From: CAVSKL01 sp963728475 [NCBI: Candidatus Eiseniibacteriota bacterium]
GTDB lineage: Bacteria; Eisenbacteria; RBG-16-71-46; JABDJR01
Direction: 5' to 3'
Assembly: GCA_963728475.1 (NCBI GenBank)
Contig: CAVSKL010000002.1
Location: 558,001-622,000 of the forward strand
Length of the DNA: 64,000 bases
Part shown: positions 43,588 to 53,345 of the stretch, piece by piece
Layout: every line of letters starts with the position of its first letter
Numbering within the stretch: position 1 is the first letter of the stretch
Position numbers and translations under genes: made by a program
Notes under the pieces: generated by a model
What the model saw: only the letters and a program-made list of their open reading frames with translations
Database searches by the model: none
What the model was told of the DNA's origin: nothing

Positions 43588-44513
43588 CCCTCCCCCAGAA
43601 GCCGCACCAGGAGCGCGTTCTGGGCGTGCATGCGGTTCTCGGCCTGGTCGAAGACCCGGGAGCGGGGTCCGTCGATCACCTCCGCCGCCACCTCCTCGCC
43701 GCGATGGGCGGGGAGGCAGTGGAGGAAGATCGCGTCGGCGGCGGCGCGCTCCATGAGCGCGGAGGTCACCCGGTAGGGCTCGAAGATCGCGGCGCGGGCC
43801 TCCTTCTCCTGCTCCTGGCCCATGCTCGCCCACACGTCGGTGTAGATGACGTGCGCCCCGGCCGCCGCGCGGGCGGGGTCGTGCTCGATCCGGACCCGGT
43901 CCCCGGCGTCGGCGCGCACCGCCTCCAGGAAGGCGGGCTCGGGGGCGAAGCCCTCGGGGCAGGCCAGCACCACCTCGATGGGGAGCCGCCGCGCCGCGTT
44001 CATCCACGACCGGGCCACGTTGTTGCCGTCTCCCACGAACACGATCCGCCGTCCGTCCAGCTCGGGGAAGCTCTCGCGTACCGTGGCCAGGTCGGCCACG
44101 ATCTGGCAGGGGTGAAAGGAATCGGTGAGGCCGTTCAGGACCGGCACCGAGGCGTGGGCGGCCAGCTCCTCCACCCACGCGTGGGAGAAGGTGCGGATCA
44201 TGATCCCGTCCACGAACCGGGAGAGGACCTCGGCGATGTCGGACACCGATTCGCGCGTGCCCATGCCGATCTCCTGATTGGAAATATGGATCGCGGTCCC
44301 CCCCATCCGGTTCATGCCGCTCTCGAAGGACACCCGGGTGCGGAGGCTCGGCTTGTGGAAGACCAGGCCCAGCACCTTCCCGGCGAAGGGGCGGCGGAGC
44401 CAACCCCGGTGGTACTCCTGCTTGAGCTCCGCGGCCAGGTTCAGGATGTCCCACAGCTCGGCGGTGGAGAGATCGGTCACGGTGAGAAAGTCGCGTTTGG
44501 CCATGCCGTTCAT
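43578..44513 (-). CDS. argF: Ornithine carbamoyltransferase
   Basis: 311 residues; makes citrulline from ornithine and carbamoyl phosphate. Carbamoyl-phosphate binding KPSLRTRVSFESGM, HPCQIVADL, the ornithine-side DVWASMGQE and catalytic HCLPAHRGEEV are in order. The call as OTCase over ATCase rests on SMGQE and HCLP. The start ATG overlaps the xerC stop (ATGA). A second ATG three codons later is also possible. It sits alone among xerC and the lipoprotein, away from other arginine genes. Confidence 0.95.
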   Translation of the reverse strand: MNGMAKRDFLTVTDLSTAELWDILNLAAELKQEYHRGWLRRPFAGKVLGLVFHKPSLRTRVSFESGMNRMGGTAIHISNQEIGMGTRESVSDIAEVLSRFVDGIMIRTFSHAWVEELAAHASVPVLNGLTDSFHPCQIVADLATVRESFPELDGRRIVFVGDGNNVARSWMNAARRLPIEVVLACPEGFAPEPAFLEAVRADAGDRVRIEHDPARAAAGAHVIYTDVWASMGQEQEKEARAAIFEPYRVTSALMERAAADAIFLHCLPAHRGEEVAAEVIDGPRSRVFDQAENRMHAQNALLVRLLGEGWR

Positions 44514-45409
44514 TCCTCGGGCTTCGTCCCCGCCCGCGGATGGGCCTGGGCGTGCGCGGCGCGAAGCCGTTCCATGGTGACGTGGGTGTAGACCTGGGTG
44601 CTGGCGAGGGAGGCATGGCCCAGGAGTTCCTGGACCGCGCGCAGCTCCGCCCCGTTGTCGAGCAGATGGGTGGCGAAGGTGTGGCGGAGGAGGTGGGGGC
44701 TGAGCCGCGCCCGGCTCGCGATCCGCCTCAGATGCCGGGTCACGATGCGCTGCACGGTGCGGGGGGAGATCGGGCCGTTCCGCCCGGCGAAGAGCGGCGC
44801 GTCCGGATCCGAGGCCCCCCGATCGGCCAGGTACCGGTCCAGGGCGGCCCGGGCGGCGCTCCCCACCGGTACCCGGCGTTCCTTGTTCCCCTTCCCCCGG
44901 ACCAGGAGGAGCCCGCTCGAGCGCGCCAGGTCCCGGACCCGGAGGCCCACCAGCTCCGAGAGCCGGATGCCGGTGCCGTAGAGAAGCTCCACCACCGCCC
45001 GGTCGCGGGCTCCGGGGCCGTTCTCGTCCCAGCCGGGCCCGTCCAGGAGCCGGGCCAGATCCTCCTTGCTCAGGAACGGGGGCAGGCGCTTGGGGAGCCG
45101 GGGGCCCTTGAGATCCGGCCCCATCACCACCCCGGTCACTCCGCGGCGGCCCAGGTAGCGGCGGAAGGACCGGAGGGTGGCCAGCCGGCGGGCCACGGTG
45201 CGGGCGGAGAGCCCCCGCCGGGTGAGGTCGCGGAGGTAGTCGCGCACCATCTCCTCGTCCACTTCCTCCGCCGCCGGGATCCGTCCCCGGCGCCGCTCCA
45301 GGAAGGCCTCGAAGTCGCCCAGGTCCCGGCGGTACGCCTCCACCGTGCGCGGCGAGTACCGCCGCGCGGTGCGGAGATGGTCGAGGAACACCGGGACCCG
45401 CGTCTGCAT
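44510..45409 (-). CDS. xerC: Tyrosine recombinase XerC
   Basis: 299 residues. The core-binding domain (about 1-105) and catalytic set Arg149 (GIRLSE), Lys173 (GKGNKER), His239, Arg242 (HLLRHTF), His265 (GHASLAST) and Tyr274 (QVYTHV) are all kept. The C terminus THVTMERLRAAHAQAHPRA is XerC-like. It is the partner of XerD at dif, 15 kb away. It is the first gene of xerC-argF-lipoprotein with 4- and 10-base overlaps. A TATCCT box ends seven bases before its ATG, so the message may be leaderless. Confidence 0.93.
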   Translation of the reverse strand: MQTRVPVFLDHLRTARRYSPRTVEAYRRDLGDFEAFLERRRGRIPAAEEVDEEMVRDYLRDLTRRGLSARTVARRLATLRSFRRYLGRRGVTGVVMGPDLKGPRLPKRLPPFLSKEDLARLLDGPGWDENGPGARDRAVVELLYGTGIRLSELVGLRVRDLARSSGLLLVRGKGNKERRVPVGSAARAALDRYLADRGASDPDAPLFAGRNGPISPRTVQRIVTRHLRRIASRARLSPHLLRHTFATHLLDNGAELRAVQELLGHASLASTQVYTHVTMERLRAAHAQAHPRAGTKPEE

Positions 45410-45416
45410 GGCGGCG

Positions 45417-45422
45417 AGGATA
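45417..45422 (-). promoter_or_regulatory. Candidate -10 box directly before xerC
   Basis: TATCCT on the - strand, seven bases before the ATG; implies transcription starting at or near the start codon. -35 unclear. Confidence 0.4.
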
Positions 45423-45469
45423 TCAGGAGCGGGGGGCCCGGGATCGGGGGGCGGCGCCCGCGGGCGGCC

Positions 45470-48400
45470 TCAACCCGCCGCTCCGTGGCATTTCTTGTAC
45501 TTCTTCCCGCTGCCGCACGGGCAGGGGTCGTTCCGCCCCACCTTCTCCCCCACCCGCACCGGTTCCGGCGGAGCGGCCGGCGCCGAGGTGGCGGTGGCGG
45601 TGGGCCGGCGGTCGAAGGCGGAGAAGCCGGCGTGGTTCTCCCGCACCGCGGCGGAGGCGGCGGCCCGGGGGGCCTCCGCCGACAGGGCGGGGGCGGCGGC
45701 GGGGCGCTCCGGCTCCCGCACGATCGAGACCCTGAAGAAGCGCCGCACGATGTCCCCGCCCAGCGCCTCCATCATGGTCTCGAAGGTGGTGAACGCCTCA
45801 CGCTTGTACTCCACCAGCGGGTCCTTCTGCCCCCACGCCCGGAGCCCGATCCCCTCCTTGAGCATGTCCATTTCATAGAGGTGGTCGCGCCACCGTTCGT
45901 CCATCACCGAGAGCATCACCCGGCGTTCCACCTCGCGGGTGAGCTCCTCGCCCCAGTCGTTCTCCCGCCGCTCGTAGGCGGCCCGCGCCCGCTCCTGGAA
46001 GTGGCCGGTCAGGGCCTGGAGATTCATCTCCTCCCGGCCCAGGATGCCCTCCACCGGCATCGGCGACACGAACACCATCTCCAGCTCGGCGGCGACCAGC
46101 TTGATGGCGTCGTCGTGGACCGGCTCGGAGGGATCCATGTGCCCCTCCACCACCGACGCCACCACCCCGTCCACGTAATCCAGCATCTCCTCCTTCATGG
46201 ACTCGCCGCGAAGCACCCGGCCCCGGATCCCGTACACCACCTCTCGCTGCTTGTTCATGACGTCGTCGTATTCGAGGAGCCGCTTGCGGATGGAGTAGTT
46301 CTGCTCCTCGACCCGCTTCTGGGCGTTGTCCACCGCCTGGGTCACCCAGCGGTGCTCGATGACCTCGCCCTCCTGCGCCCCCAGCTTCTGCATGATCGTG
46401 GCGATGCGCTCCGACCCGAACAGCCGCATGAGGTCGTCTTCGAGCGAGAGGAAGAACTGGGTGCTGCCGGGGTCCCCCTGGCGGCCGGAACGGCCGCGGA
46501 GCTGGCGGTCGATGCGGCGGCTCTCGTGGCGCTCGGTGCCGATGATGGCCAGCCCCATGTCCCCCTCGTCGTCCACCGCGCCCTCGCTCCCGTCCCGGGG
46601 AAGCACCCCCGGCCCCAGCTTGATGTCGGTGCCGCGGCCGGCCATGTTGGTGGCGATGGTGACCGCCCCCATCTGGCCGGCGTGGGAGACGATCTCCGCC
46701 TCCTGCTGGTGCTGCTTGGCGTTGAGCACGTTGTGGCGCACGCCCTGCCGCTTGAGCAGCCGGCTGAGCGTCTCCGAGACCTCGACGTTGGTGGTGCCGA
46801 CCAGCACCGGGCGGCCCACCTCGTTCAGTTGCTTCACCTCCTCCACGATCGCGTTGTACTTCTCGCGGCGGGTGCGGTAGACCAGGTCGTTGTGGTCGGC
46901 GCGGCGGATCGGCCGGTGGGTGGGGATCTTGACCACGTCGAGCTTGTAGATCTCGAAGAATTCCGAGGCCTCGGTCTCGGCGGTGCCGGTCATCCCCGCG
47001 ATCTTGTCGTAGAGGCGGAAGTAGTTCTGGAGCGTGATGGTGGCGAAGGTCTGGGTCTCGCCCTCGACGGTGACGCCTTCCTTGGCCTCCACCGCCTGGT
47101 GGAGTCCGTCCGACCAACGGCGGCCCACCATGACCCGGCCGGTGAACTCGTCGACGATCAGGACCTTGCCGTCCTGGACCACGTAATCCACGTCCTTCTC
47201 GTAGAGGGAGTACGCGCGAAGCAGCTGCATCACCGCGTGGATGCGGTCGGCCCGCTCGGCGTAGCGCCGGAACGCCAGCTCCTTCTCCTGGATCCGCTCC
47301 TTGGGGTCGAGATCGGTGCGGGCCTCGATCTCCTCCACCTCCACCGCGAGGTCGGGGAGCACGAACATGTCGGGGTCGTTGGGGGAGACCACCTGCCGGC
47401 CCTTGTCGGTGAGGTCCAGCTCGCGGTTCTTCTCCTCGATCGAGTAGTAGAGCTCGTTGTCGATCTCGCTCATCCGCTTGTCGCGGACGGCGTCGAAGTC
47501 CACCTTGCGGATGGCTTTCTGGAGGCCGGGGTTGTCGGAGATGAGCTTCATGAACCGCCGGTGCTTGGGAGCGCCGCGCTTGACCCGCAGGAGCGCGGTG
47601 GCGGTCTCATAGTCGATTTCCTCGCCGTGCTCGGCCACCGCGGTCTCGATGTCCACCATCCAGTCGTTCACGAGCTTCAGCTGCGCCCGCACCACCCGCT
47701 CCACCGCCGGCTTCATCTCGGTGAAATTCTGGTGGGTCTGGGTGACCGGGCCGGAGATGATGAGGGGGGTCCGCGCCTCGTCGATGAGGATGTTGTCCAC
47801 CTCGTCGATGATGGCGTAGTAGTGGCCGCGCTGGACCTGGTCCAGGGCCCGGACGGCCATGTTGTCGCGGAGGTAGTCGAACCCGAACTCGTTGTTGGTG
47901 CCGTAGGTGACGTCGGCGGCGTAGGACTGCCGGCGCTGGGGCGGGGTCAGGTCGTGCTGGATGACCCCCAGGGTGAGGCCCAGCCACTCCAGGATCGGAC
48001 CCACCCACTCCCGGTCCCGGCGGGCCAGGTAGTCGTTGACGGTAATCAGGTGGCAGCCCTTGCCGGTGAGGCCGTTCAGGTAGAGCGGCATGAGGGCGAC
48101 CAGGGTCTTCCCCTCGCCGGTGGCCATCTCGGCGATCCGCCCCTCGTGGAGCACGATCCCCCCCACCAGCTGGACGTCGTAGGGGACCATGTCCCAGGTC
48201 AGCTTCTGCCCCACCGCCTCCCAGCTCTTCCCCAGGTGGCGGCGGCAGGCCTCTTTGACCACGGCGAAGGCCCGGGGGAGAAGTTCGTCGAGGGTGGCGC
48301 CCTCGGCCAGCTCTTCACGGAATTTCTGGGTCATTCCACGCAACTCTTCGTCGGACAATGACTTGAACGACTCGGCGTTGGTGTTGATCTCTTCCACGAT

Positions 48401-48490
48401 CGGGCCGATCCGCTTCATGTCCCGCTCGTACTTGGTGCCGAACACCTTCTCGAGGGTACGGGCGGTCGAGTTCTTCAGCGCTTCCAGCAT
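45470..48490 (-). CDS. secA: Protein translocase subunit SecA
   Basis: 1006 residues; ATP motor that drives proteins through SecYEG. NBD1 has [30 protein letters not shown] and [19 protein letters not shown]2 has [12 protein letters not shown] and [20 protein letters not shown]. The C-terminal zinc/SecB-binding tail [21 protein letters not shown] (CxC...CH) is intact. The ATG at 48490 (MLEALKNS) is preferred to an upstream extension because it gives the known N terminus and has GGAGAG before it. A promoter with a 17-base spacer is upstream. Confidence 0.97.
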   Translation of the reverse strand: MLEALKNSTARTLEKVFGTKYERDMKRIGPIVEEINTNAESFKSLSDEELRGMTQKFREELAEGATLDELLPRAFAVVKEACRRHLGKSWEAVGQKLTWDMVPYDVQLVGGIVLHEGRIAEMATGEGKTLVALMPLYLNGLTGKGCHLITVNDYLARRDREWVGPILEWLGLTLGVIQHDLTPPQRRQSYAADVTYGTNNEFGFDYLRDNMAVRALDQVQRGHYYAIIDEVDNILIDEARTPLIISGPVTQTHQNFTEMKPAVERVVRAQLKLVNDWMVDIETAVAEHGEEIDYETATALLRVKRGAPKHRRFMKLISDNPGLQKAIRKVDFDAVRDKRMSEIDNELYYSIEEKNRELDLTDKGRQVVSPNDPDMFVLPDLAVEVEEIEARTDLDPKERIQEKELAFRRYAERADRIHAVMQLLRAYSLYEKDVDYVVQDGKVLIVDEFTGRVMVGRRWSDGLHQAVEAKEGVTVEGETQTFATITLQNYFRLYDKIAGMTGTAETEASEFFEIYKLDVVKIPTHRPIRRADHNDLVYRTRREKYNAIVEEVKQLNEVGRPVLVGTTNVEVSETLSRLLKRQGVRHNVLNAKQHQQEAEIVSHAGQMGAVTIATNMAGRGTDIKLGPGVLPRDGSEGAVDDEGDMGLAIIGTERHESRRIDRQLRGRSGRQGDPGSTQFFLSLEDDLMRLFGSERIATIMQKLGAQEGEVIEHRWVTQAVDNAQKRVEEQNYSIRKRLLEYDDVMNKQREVVYGIRGRVLRGESMKEEMLDYVDGVVASVVEGHMDPSEPVHDDAIKLVAAELEMVFVSPMPVEGILGREEMNLQALTGHFQERARAAYERRENDWGEELTREVERRVMLSVMDERWRDHLYEMDMLKEGIGLRAWGQKDPLVEYKREAFTTFETMMEALGGDIVRRFFRVSIVREPERPAAAPALSAEAPRAAASAAVRENHAGFSAFDRRPTATATSAPAAPPEPVRVGEKVGRNDPCPCGSGKKYKKCHGAAG

Positions 48491-48551
48491 GGGGCGGTCT
48501 CTCTCCTCCGGCGTGGCGGCCGACGGGCGCCGCAAGATTTCCAAACACAAA

Positions 48552-48580
48552 AAGTTAGCAGACCTGGGGGCGCCGGACAA
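48552..48580 (-). promoter_or_regulatory. Candidate promoter for secA
   Basis: On the - strand TTGTCC (48580-48575), 17-base spacer, TAACTT (48557-48552) with TGC directly before it (extended -10). The -10 is 62 bases before the ATG, in an A/T-rich patch. Confidence 0.7.
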
Positions 48581-48598
48581 GCCGGAGGGCCGCGCCGG

Positions 48599-50746
48599 TC
48601 AGGAAGCGGCCGGGCCGAGGCGCACCGCCAGGAACCGGCCGTCCAGGGTGCCGAAATAGGCGGTGCCGTCGGCGATGGCCGGGGACGAGTAGGCGGAGCC
48701 GTCGATCGGAACCCGGGCCACCTCGGCCCCGGTGAGCCATTCGATCCCGTGGAGAAGGCCGTCGTAGCCGGTGACCCACACCGTGCGTCCCCAGAACGCG
48801 GGCTGGCTCTTCACCGCGCCCCCCGTCGCCACCTTCCATACCTCGCGGCCGAGCCCCACGTCCACCCCGATCACGCTCCCCTCGTCGGTGCCCACCACCA
48901 CCCGCCCCTCATGGTAGGCGGGGGTGCCGTTGACCGGCCCGGGGGCGTCCACCGACCACGCCGGGGAGCCGGTGGTGAGATCGAAGGCGCTGAGCTTCCC
49001 CCCCTTCGTTCCCACGATCACCTTCCCTTCGGCCACGATGGGGTTCCCGTACACCGCCGATCCCGCCGCGGCCTGCCACCGGACGCGGCCGGTGGCCGCA
49101 TCCATGGCGGTCACGGTGCCGTCGAGGCCCGCCGCCACCACCGTCTCTCCGGCCACGGTGGGGCTGGCCCAGAGGACCGAGCCCAGGTCCCGTTTCCAAC
49201 GGAGCGTGCCGTCGGCCACCGAGGCTGCGTACAGGGTCCGGTCGTAGGAGCCGATGTAGACGATGCCGTCCCCCACCGCGGGCGAGGCCACGATGCGGTC
49301 CCCGGTGGCCAGGGTCCAGCGCTCCTCCCCGGTGCCCGCGGCCAGGGCGTAGAGCTTGCCGTCGTAGCCCCCGATGAACACCAGATCCCCCGCGGCGGCG
49401 GGCGAGGAGCCGAAGCCGCCGCTCGCCCCGTAGGCCCACATCCGCTTGCCGTCGGCGCGGCTCAAGGCGTAGACCCGCCCGTCCCGGCAGCCGAAGATCG
49501 CGGCGTCCCCGGCCAGGAGCGGACTCGAGGTGACCGCCTTGTCGAACTTCTGGGTCCAGAGCATCCGGTAGCCGACGGTCTCTCCGACCGCTCCGCCGAC
49601 CGGGGAGTCGCCCGGATCGGCGGCGCTGTCGGCGGCTCCGGCGGTGGGCGCCGGGGCGGGATGCCGGGCCATCCGGGGGCGCACCACCAGCAGGTAGCCG
49701 GCGAGGAGCGCGGCGGCCACCACCGTCCCCACCACGCCGAACCAGAACACCAGGCCGCGGGTCTCCTCCGGCGCGTAGAGCGCGTCGCGCCGGCCGGCGG
49801 CCCCCGCGGGCGCCTCGGGCCGGGAGGGCTCCGCGGCCTCCCCGCCGTCGGCCTCCGCGTCCCCGTGCGCGCCCGCCGGGGCGCGCTCACGGTCGAAGGC
49901 AAGCTCGGTCTGCGGTTCGGGCTCCTCCCCGGCGCCGGCCCGCTCGGGGCCGGATTCCGCGGGGGGGGCCTCGGCGGGCGCGCCCGCCGGTCCCGGGAAC
50001 GCCCCCTTCAGTTCCCGGAGCACCGAGTCGAATCCGGGGGCCGCCTCCGGCTCGTCCCCGGGGGGGAGACCGGCGGCCTCCTCGGCGGGCCCGGTGGGTT
50101 CCGCCGCTCGCGGGGGCGCCTCGACTGGCTCCGACTTCTCCGGCGGCAGGACCGGCGGCGAGGCCTCGGCGGGGGTGTGCTCGGGCAGGGGCACCGCCCG
50201 GGGCCCCTCCCCCTCCAAGAACGCCAGCACCAGGCCGCCGTCCCCGCCGGCTCCCTGCTCCAGCCGCCCCAGCACCTCGCCGGCCCCCCCCTCGGCTCCC
50301 TCGGGGAGGCGGCCGAAGAAGAGCCGCGTGGTCCCGGTGAGCGGGAGCGCGAGCAGGGCGTCGGCGGCGATGGGCCGCCCCGGGGTGGGGGCCAGCGGTA
50401 CCAGGGCCACCCGGCCGTGGGTGAGGAACCAGAGCTGGTCCCGTTCCAGCACCGCGCATCCGAATTCCAGGGAAGCGCCCGAAGAGCGCGCTTCGTGCCG
50501 GATGAGGCGCGCGGTGGCGTCGAGCAGGACCGCGGTGGGGACCGCGGCCGGGACCTCCTTCAAGTAACGCACGGCGGCCTGCCCGGCCCGGAGCGCGGCC
50601 TCGCGCTCCCCCTCGGCTCGCGCCCCCCCCGGGCCCACCACCAGGAAATGCCCCGCGCGCTCCCCGCGGGGGGAGAGCTCGAAGAACGCGAGCCAGCCGG
50701 AGTGTCGCTCCGGCCTCAAGCTGTGGCAGCGCGCGGCGAGCGGCAT
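48599..50746 (-). CDS. Membrane protein with PP2C-like cytoplasmic domain and extracytoplasmic PQQ-type beta-propeller
   Basis: 715 residues. Residues ~1-175 have the helix-strand order of a PP2C-family phosphatase (ATARLIRHEARSSGASLEFGCAVL, then RDQLWFLTHGRVALVPL where GDSR would be expected), but the metal-binding Asp residues are not recognisable. A Pro/Glu/Ala-rich linker follows (~176-325), then one transmembrane helix (331-355) and seven or so PQQ_2 blades with repeated WxxxxG and YaLaaxTG units (GGYDGKLYALAAGTGEERW, IGSYDRTLYAASVADGTLRW). I infer a sensor or surface protein with a degenerate phosphatase-like inner domain; the PP2C reading is weak, the propeller is clear. Confidence 0.78.
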   Translation of the reverse strand: MPLAARCHSLRPERHSGWLAFFELSPRGERAGHFLVVGPGGARAEGEREAALRAGQAAVRYLKEVPAAVPTAVLLDATARLIRHEARSSGASLEFGCAVLERDQLWFLTHGRVALVPLAPTPGRPIAADALLALPLTGTTRLFFGRLPEGAEGGAGEVLGRLEQGAGGDGGLVLAFLEGEGPRAVPLPEHTPAEASPPVLPPEKSEPVEAPPRAAEPTGPAEEAAGLPPGDEPEAAPGFDSVLRELKGAFPGPAGAPAEAPPAESGPERAGAGEEPEPQTELAFDRERAPAGAHGDAEADGGEAAEPSRPEAPAGAAGRRDALYAPEETRGLVFWFGVVGTVVAAALLAGYLLVVRPRMARHPAPAPTAGAADSAADPGDSPVGGAVGETVGYRMLWTQKFDKAVTSSPLLAGDAAIFGCRDGRVYALSRADGKRMWAYGASGGFGSSPAAAGDLVFIGGYDGKLYALAAGTGEERWTLATGDRIVASPAVGDGIVYIGSYDRTLYAASVADGTLRWKRDLGSVLWASPTVAGETVVAAGLDGTVTAMDAATGRVRWQAAAGSAVYGNPIVAEGKVIVGTKGGKLSAFDLTTGSPAWSVDAPGPVNGTPAYHEGRVVVGTDEGSVIGVDVGLGREVWKVATGGAVKSQPAFWGRTVWVTGYDGLLHGIEWLTGAEVARVPIDGSAYSSPAIADGTAYFGTLDGRFLAVRLGPAAS

Positions 50747-50758
50747 GCCTCCCTCCTC

Positions 50759-53287
50759 TCAGCGTGCCTCGGGACCGTTCTCCACCGGCGGCGGACCGCT
50801 CGTATAGTAATGGCGGTAGATCCAGGTGAGCCAGACCACCCGCCGGACGTAGCCGTAGGTCTCAGGATACCCGATGCACTCCACGAACACCTCGTCGCTG
50901 TCGCCGTCCGCCCGCTCCAGCCACTCCCGCGCCTTCCCCTCGCCCGCGTTGTAGCCGGCCAGGGTGGGCATCAGGTGCCCGTCGAACTCGCGCAACCGGT
51001 CGCGGAGGAATCCCACCCCCAGGGGGATGTTGATCTCGGGCCGGAAGAGCGCCTCCACCGGAAGCGGGGGGCTCCCGCTCTCGCGGACGATCCGGGCCAG
51101 GGTGGCCGGGGTCACCTGCAGGAGCCCGCGGGCGCCGGCCCGGCTCACCGCGGTGGGCTGGTAGAGGCTCTCCTGACGCATCAGCGCCCACACCAGCTCG
51201 GGCTCCACCCCCGCGGCGCGCGCCGCGCTCTCCACCTCGCCGTAGTAGGCGGCGGGATAGGCCAGCCGGGCGTATCCGTTGTGGGTGGGATAGCCGGCGG
51301 GGACGGTCTGCAAGGCCTGGTTCGCCCACCGCACCCCCTCGGGGTAGATGTGGTGGGCGGCGGCGGCCAGCGCCAGCAATTCGACCAGGTTGGGACTGCC
51401 CGAGGCTCCGACCTCGGCCGCCTTGTTCCACTCCGCCCGGGCGGCGTCGAACTCCCCCAGCCGCGCCAGGTCCAGCCCGCGGAAGTAGCGCGACTCGACC
51501 GGCCCCGGCCACCCCGCGTCCACCGCCGCCGACTCGAACGAGGTGTGGGGATCCATGGAGACCGCCTCGGGACGGTCCGGCGGGACTCCGGGCAGACCGA
51601 ACTCCTCCCGGAGCCGCACTCCGTAATAGTCGGCGGGCTCCAGCTTCCACGCCCCCGCCCGGGCCGCGCGCCCGGCGTCGTCGTCACGGCCGAGCCGTTT
51701 CAGGGTGCGGGCGAGCCAGAACGCGGCCTGCTCCTGGTCCGGCTGGGTGATGGAGGCGTCGAAGGCGGCGCGGAAGTCCTCGACCGCGGCCTCGGGCCGG
51801 TTCTCCCGGACCCGGTCGAAACCGCGCCGGAAGCGTGCGTCCCGCAGGCGGGTGGTACGGGGGAAGCGTTCGAGGTAGAGGGTGTAGACCTTCTCCGCTT
51901 CCTTCCACTTCCCCCCGCTCTCCAGCTCCCGCCCCAGCTCCCACGCCGCGGTGGCGGCGTCGGGGCCCCGGCGCCCGATCACCGCGCGGTAACGCTTCTC
52001 CATGGGTCCGGCCCGCCCGGTGTTCCGGTAGCCGCGGGCGAGGATGAGATCGGCCTCGTCGCGGGTGCGGGGCGACCCGGAGCGGGCGAGCCCGGTGAGG
52101 ACCGGCCCGGCCTCGGCATAGCGTCGCGCGCGGTAGAGCCAGCGTCCGAGGGCCAGCCCCGCCGCCTCGCGCTCCACCGCGGGGAGGCCGGCGCTGTCGG
52201 CGAAGGCGGCGAGCGCGGCCTCGGCTCCGCTGGCGGCCTGGGGAAGGAGCAAGGCCAGGAGCTGGATCTTCCCCTCCGCGGTGAGGTAGAGATCGGGATC
52301 GCTCTCCCCTAGCCGGACCCGCAGCGCGTATGCGGGCACGGCCAGGGAATCGGCGGGGAACCGCCCCACCACCGCCTCCAGCTCGTGGGCGGCCTCGTGG
52401 GTGTAGCCCTGGGAGAGACGGATCCGGGCCAGGAGCCAGTGGATCTCCGCGGTATCCACCTCCGGCGGGGCGAGGCGGAGCTCGTTCACCGCCTCCTCCG
52501 CCCGCCCCGCGGCGAAGAACGCGCGGGCGCGGGTGAGCCGCACCCGGGGCGCGCGCAGGCTGGCCGGGTTCACCGCGATGAGCGAGTCGGCCCACCCCAG
52601 CGCGGCCGCGCTGTCCCCGGCCGCCTCGGCCAGGGACCAGAGCCGGTAGAGCGCCTCATCCCGGAGCCGAAAATCCACGCTCTCCCCCGCCGCCACCAGC
52701 GCGGCGTGGATCGCCTCCAACGAAAGGGCGGCGGCGGTGTCGGGGAGGGCGCCGCCCCCCGCCTCGCGCGCCTCCAGGGCGGCCATCGCCTCGGCCAGGG
52801 CCAGCGGAGCCCGGGTCGAGGAATCCCGCTCGGGCAGCTCCCCTCCCAGCGCCTCCACCAGCCGCCGCGACCAGTCGGGGCGGTGCCCCTCCAGGGCGGC
52901 ATGGAGCCACCGCACCCGGTCGGGCCATACCAGCTCCCGGATGCGCTCCGGGTGCCGCGCCGCCGCCCGGTCGAGGAGACGGAGCGACGCCAGGCGATGT
53001 TCCGAGGAGCGCGCCATCGCCAGCGAGTCCCCCTCGAACACCCCCACCACCAGGGCGCGTTCGGCGAGACCGAGGGTGTCGAGCGCCGCCGCCACCTCCG
53101 CCGCGTCCGGGGCCGGGCCCGAGGTATCGGCCGCGGCCTCCGCGCGCAGGAGCGCGCCCCCCACGCTGTCGGCGGGAACGGCGAGCGAGGTGTCCGGGGG
53201 CGCGGTCCGGGCGCCCGCCCCCGGCCCCGCGCCGGCGAGGGCGGCGGCAGCGGCGGCGAGGGCGCCGAGTCGGCTGAAACGAATCAT
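50759..53287 (-). CDS. Slt70-like lytic murein transglycosylase
   Basis: 842 residues with a signal peptide (1-27). A long superhelical TPR-like arm (about 60-680) leads to the SLT domain: LMRQESLYQPTAVSRAGARG with catalytic Glu706, then GLLQVTPATLA, GVGFLRDRLREFDG, PTLAGYNAGEGKAREW and YVRRV. It cleaves peptidoglycan in the periplasm to anhydromuropeptides. GGAGGATCCG precedes the ATG. It is longer than E. coli Slt (645) because of the extended arm. Confidence 0.92.
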   Translation of the reverse strand: MIRFSRLGALAAAAAALAGAGPGAGARTAPPDTSLAVPADSVGGALLRAEAAADTSGPAPDAAEVAAALDTLGLAERALVVGVFEGDSLAMARSSEHRLASLRLLDRAAARHPERIRELVWPDRVRWLHAALEGHRPDWSRRLVEALGGELPERDSSTRAPLALAEAMAALEAREAGGGALPDTAAALSLEAIHAALVAAGESVDFRLRDEALYRLWSLAEAAGDSAAALGWADSLIAVNPASLRAPRVRLTRARAFFAAGRAEEAVNELRLAPPEVDTAEIHWLLARIRLSQGYTHEAAHELEAVVGRFPADSLAVPAYALRVRLGESDPDLYLTAEGKIQLLALLLPQAASGAEAALAAFADSAGLPAVEREAAGLALGRWLYRARRYAEAGPVLTGLARSGSPRTRDEADLILARGYRNTGRAGPMEKRYRAVIGRRGPDAATAAWELGRELESGGKWKEAEKVYTLYLERFPRTTRLRDARFRRGFDRVRENRPEAAVEDFRAAFDASITQPDQEQAAFWLARTLKRLGRDDDAGRAARAGAWKLEPADYYGVRLREEFGLPGVPPDRPEAVSMDPHTSFESAAVDAGWPGPVESRYFRGLDLARLGEFDAARAEWNKAAEVGASGSPNLVELLALAAAAHHIYPEGVRWANQALQTVPAGYPTHNGYARLAYPAAYYGEVESAARAAGVEPELVWALMRQESLYQPTAVSRAGARGLLQVTPATLARIVRESGSPPLPVEALFRPEINIPLGVGFLRDRLREFDGHLMPTLAGYNAGEGKAREWLERADGDSDEVFVECIGYPETYGYVRRVVWLTWIYRHYYTSGPPPVENGPEAR

Positions 53288-53345
53288 CGGATCCTCCCCC
53301 GGCGCCCGGACCGGGTGGAAAGGCGGAAGGAAGCGGCGCGGGCGG

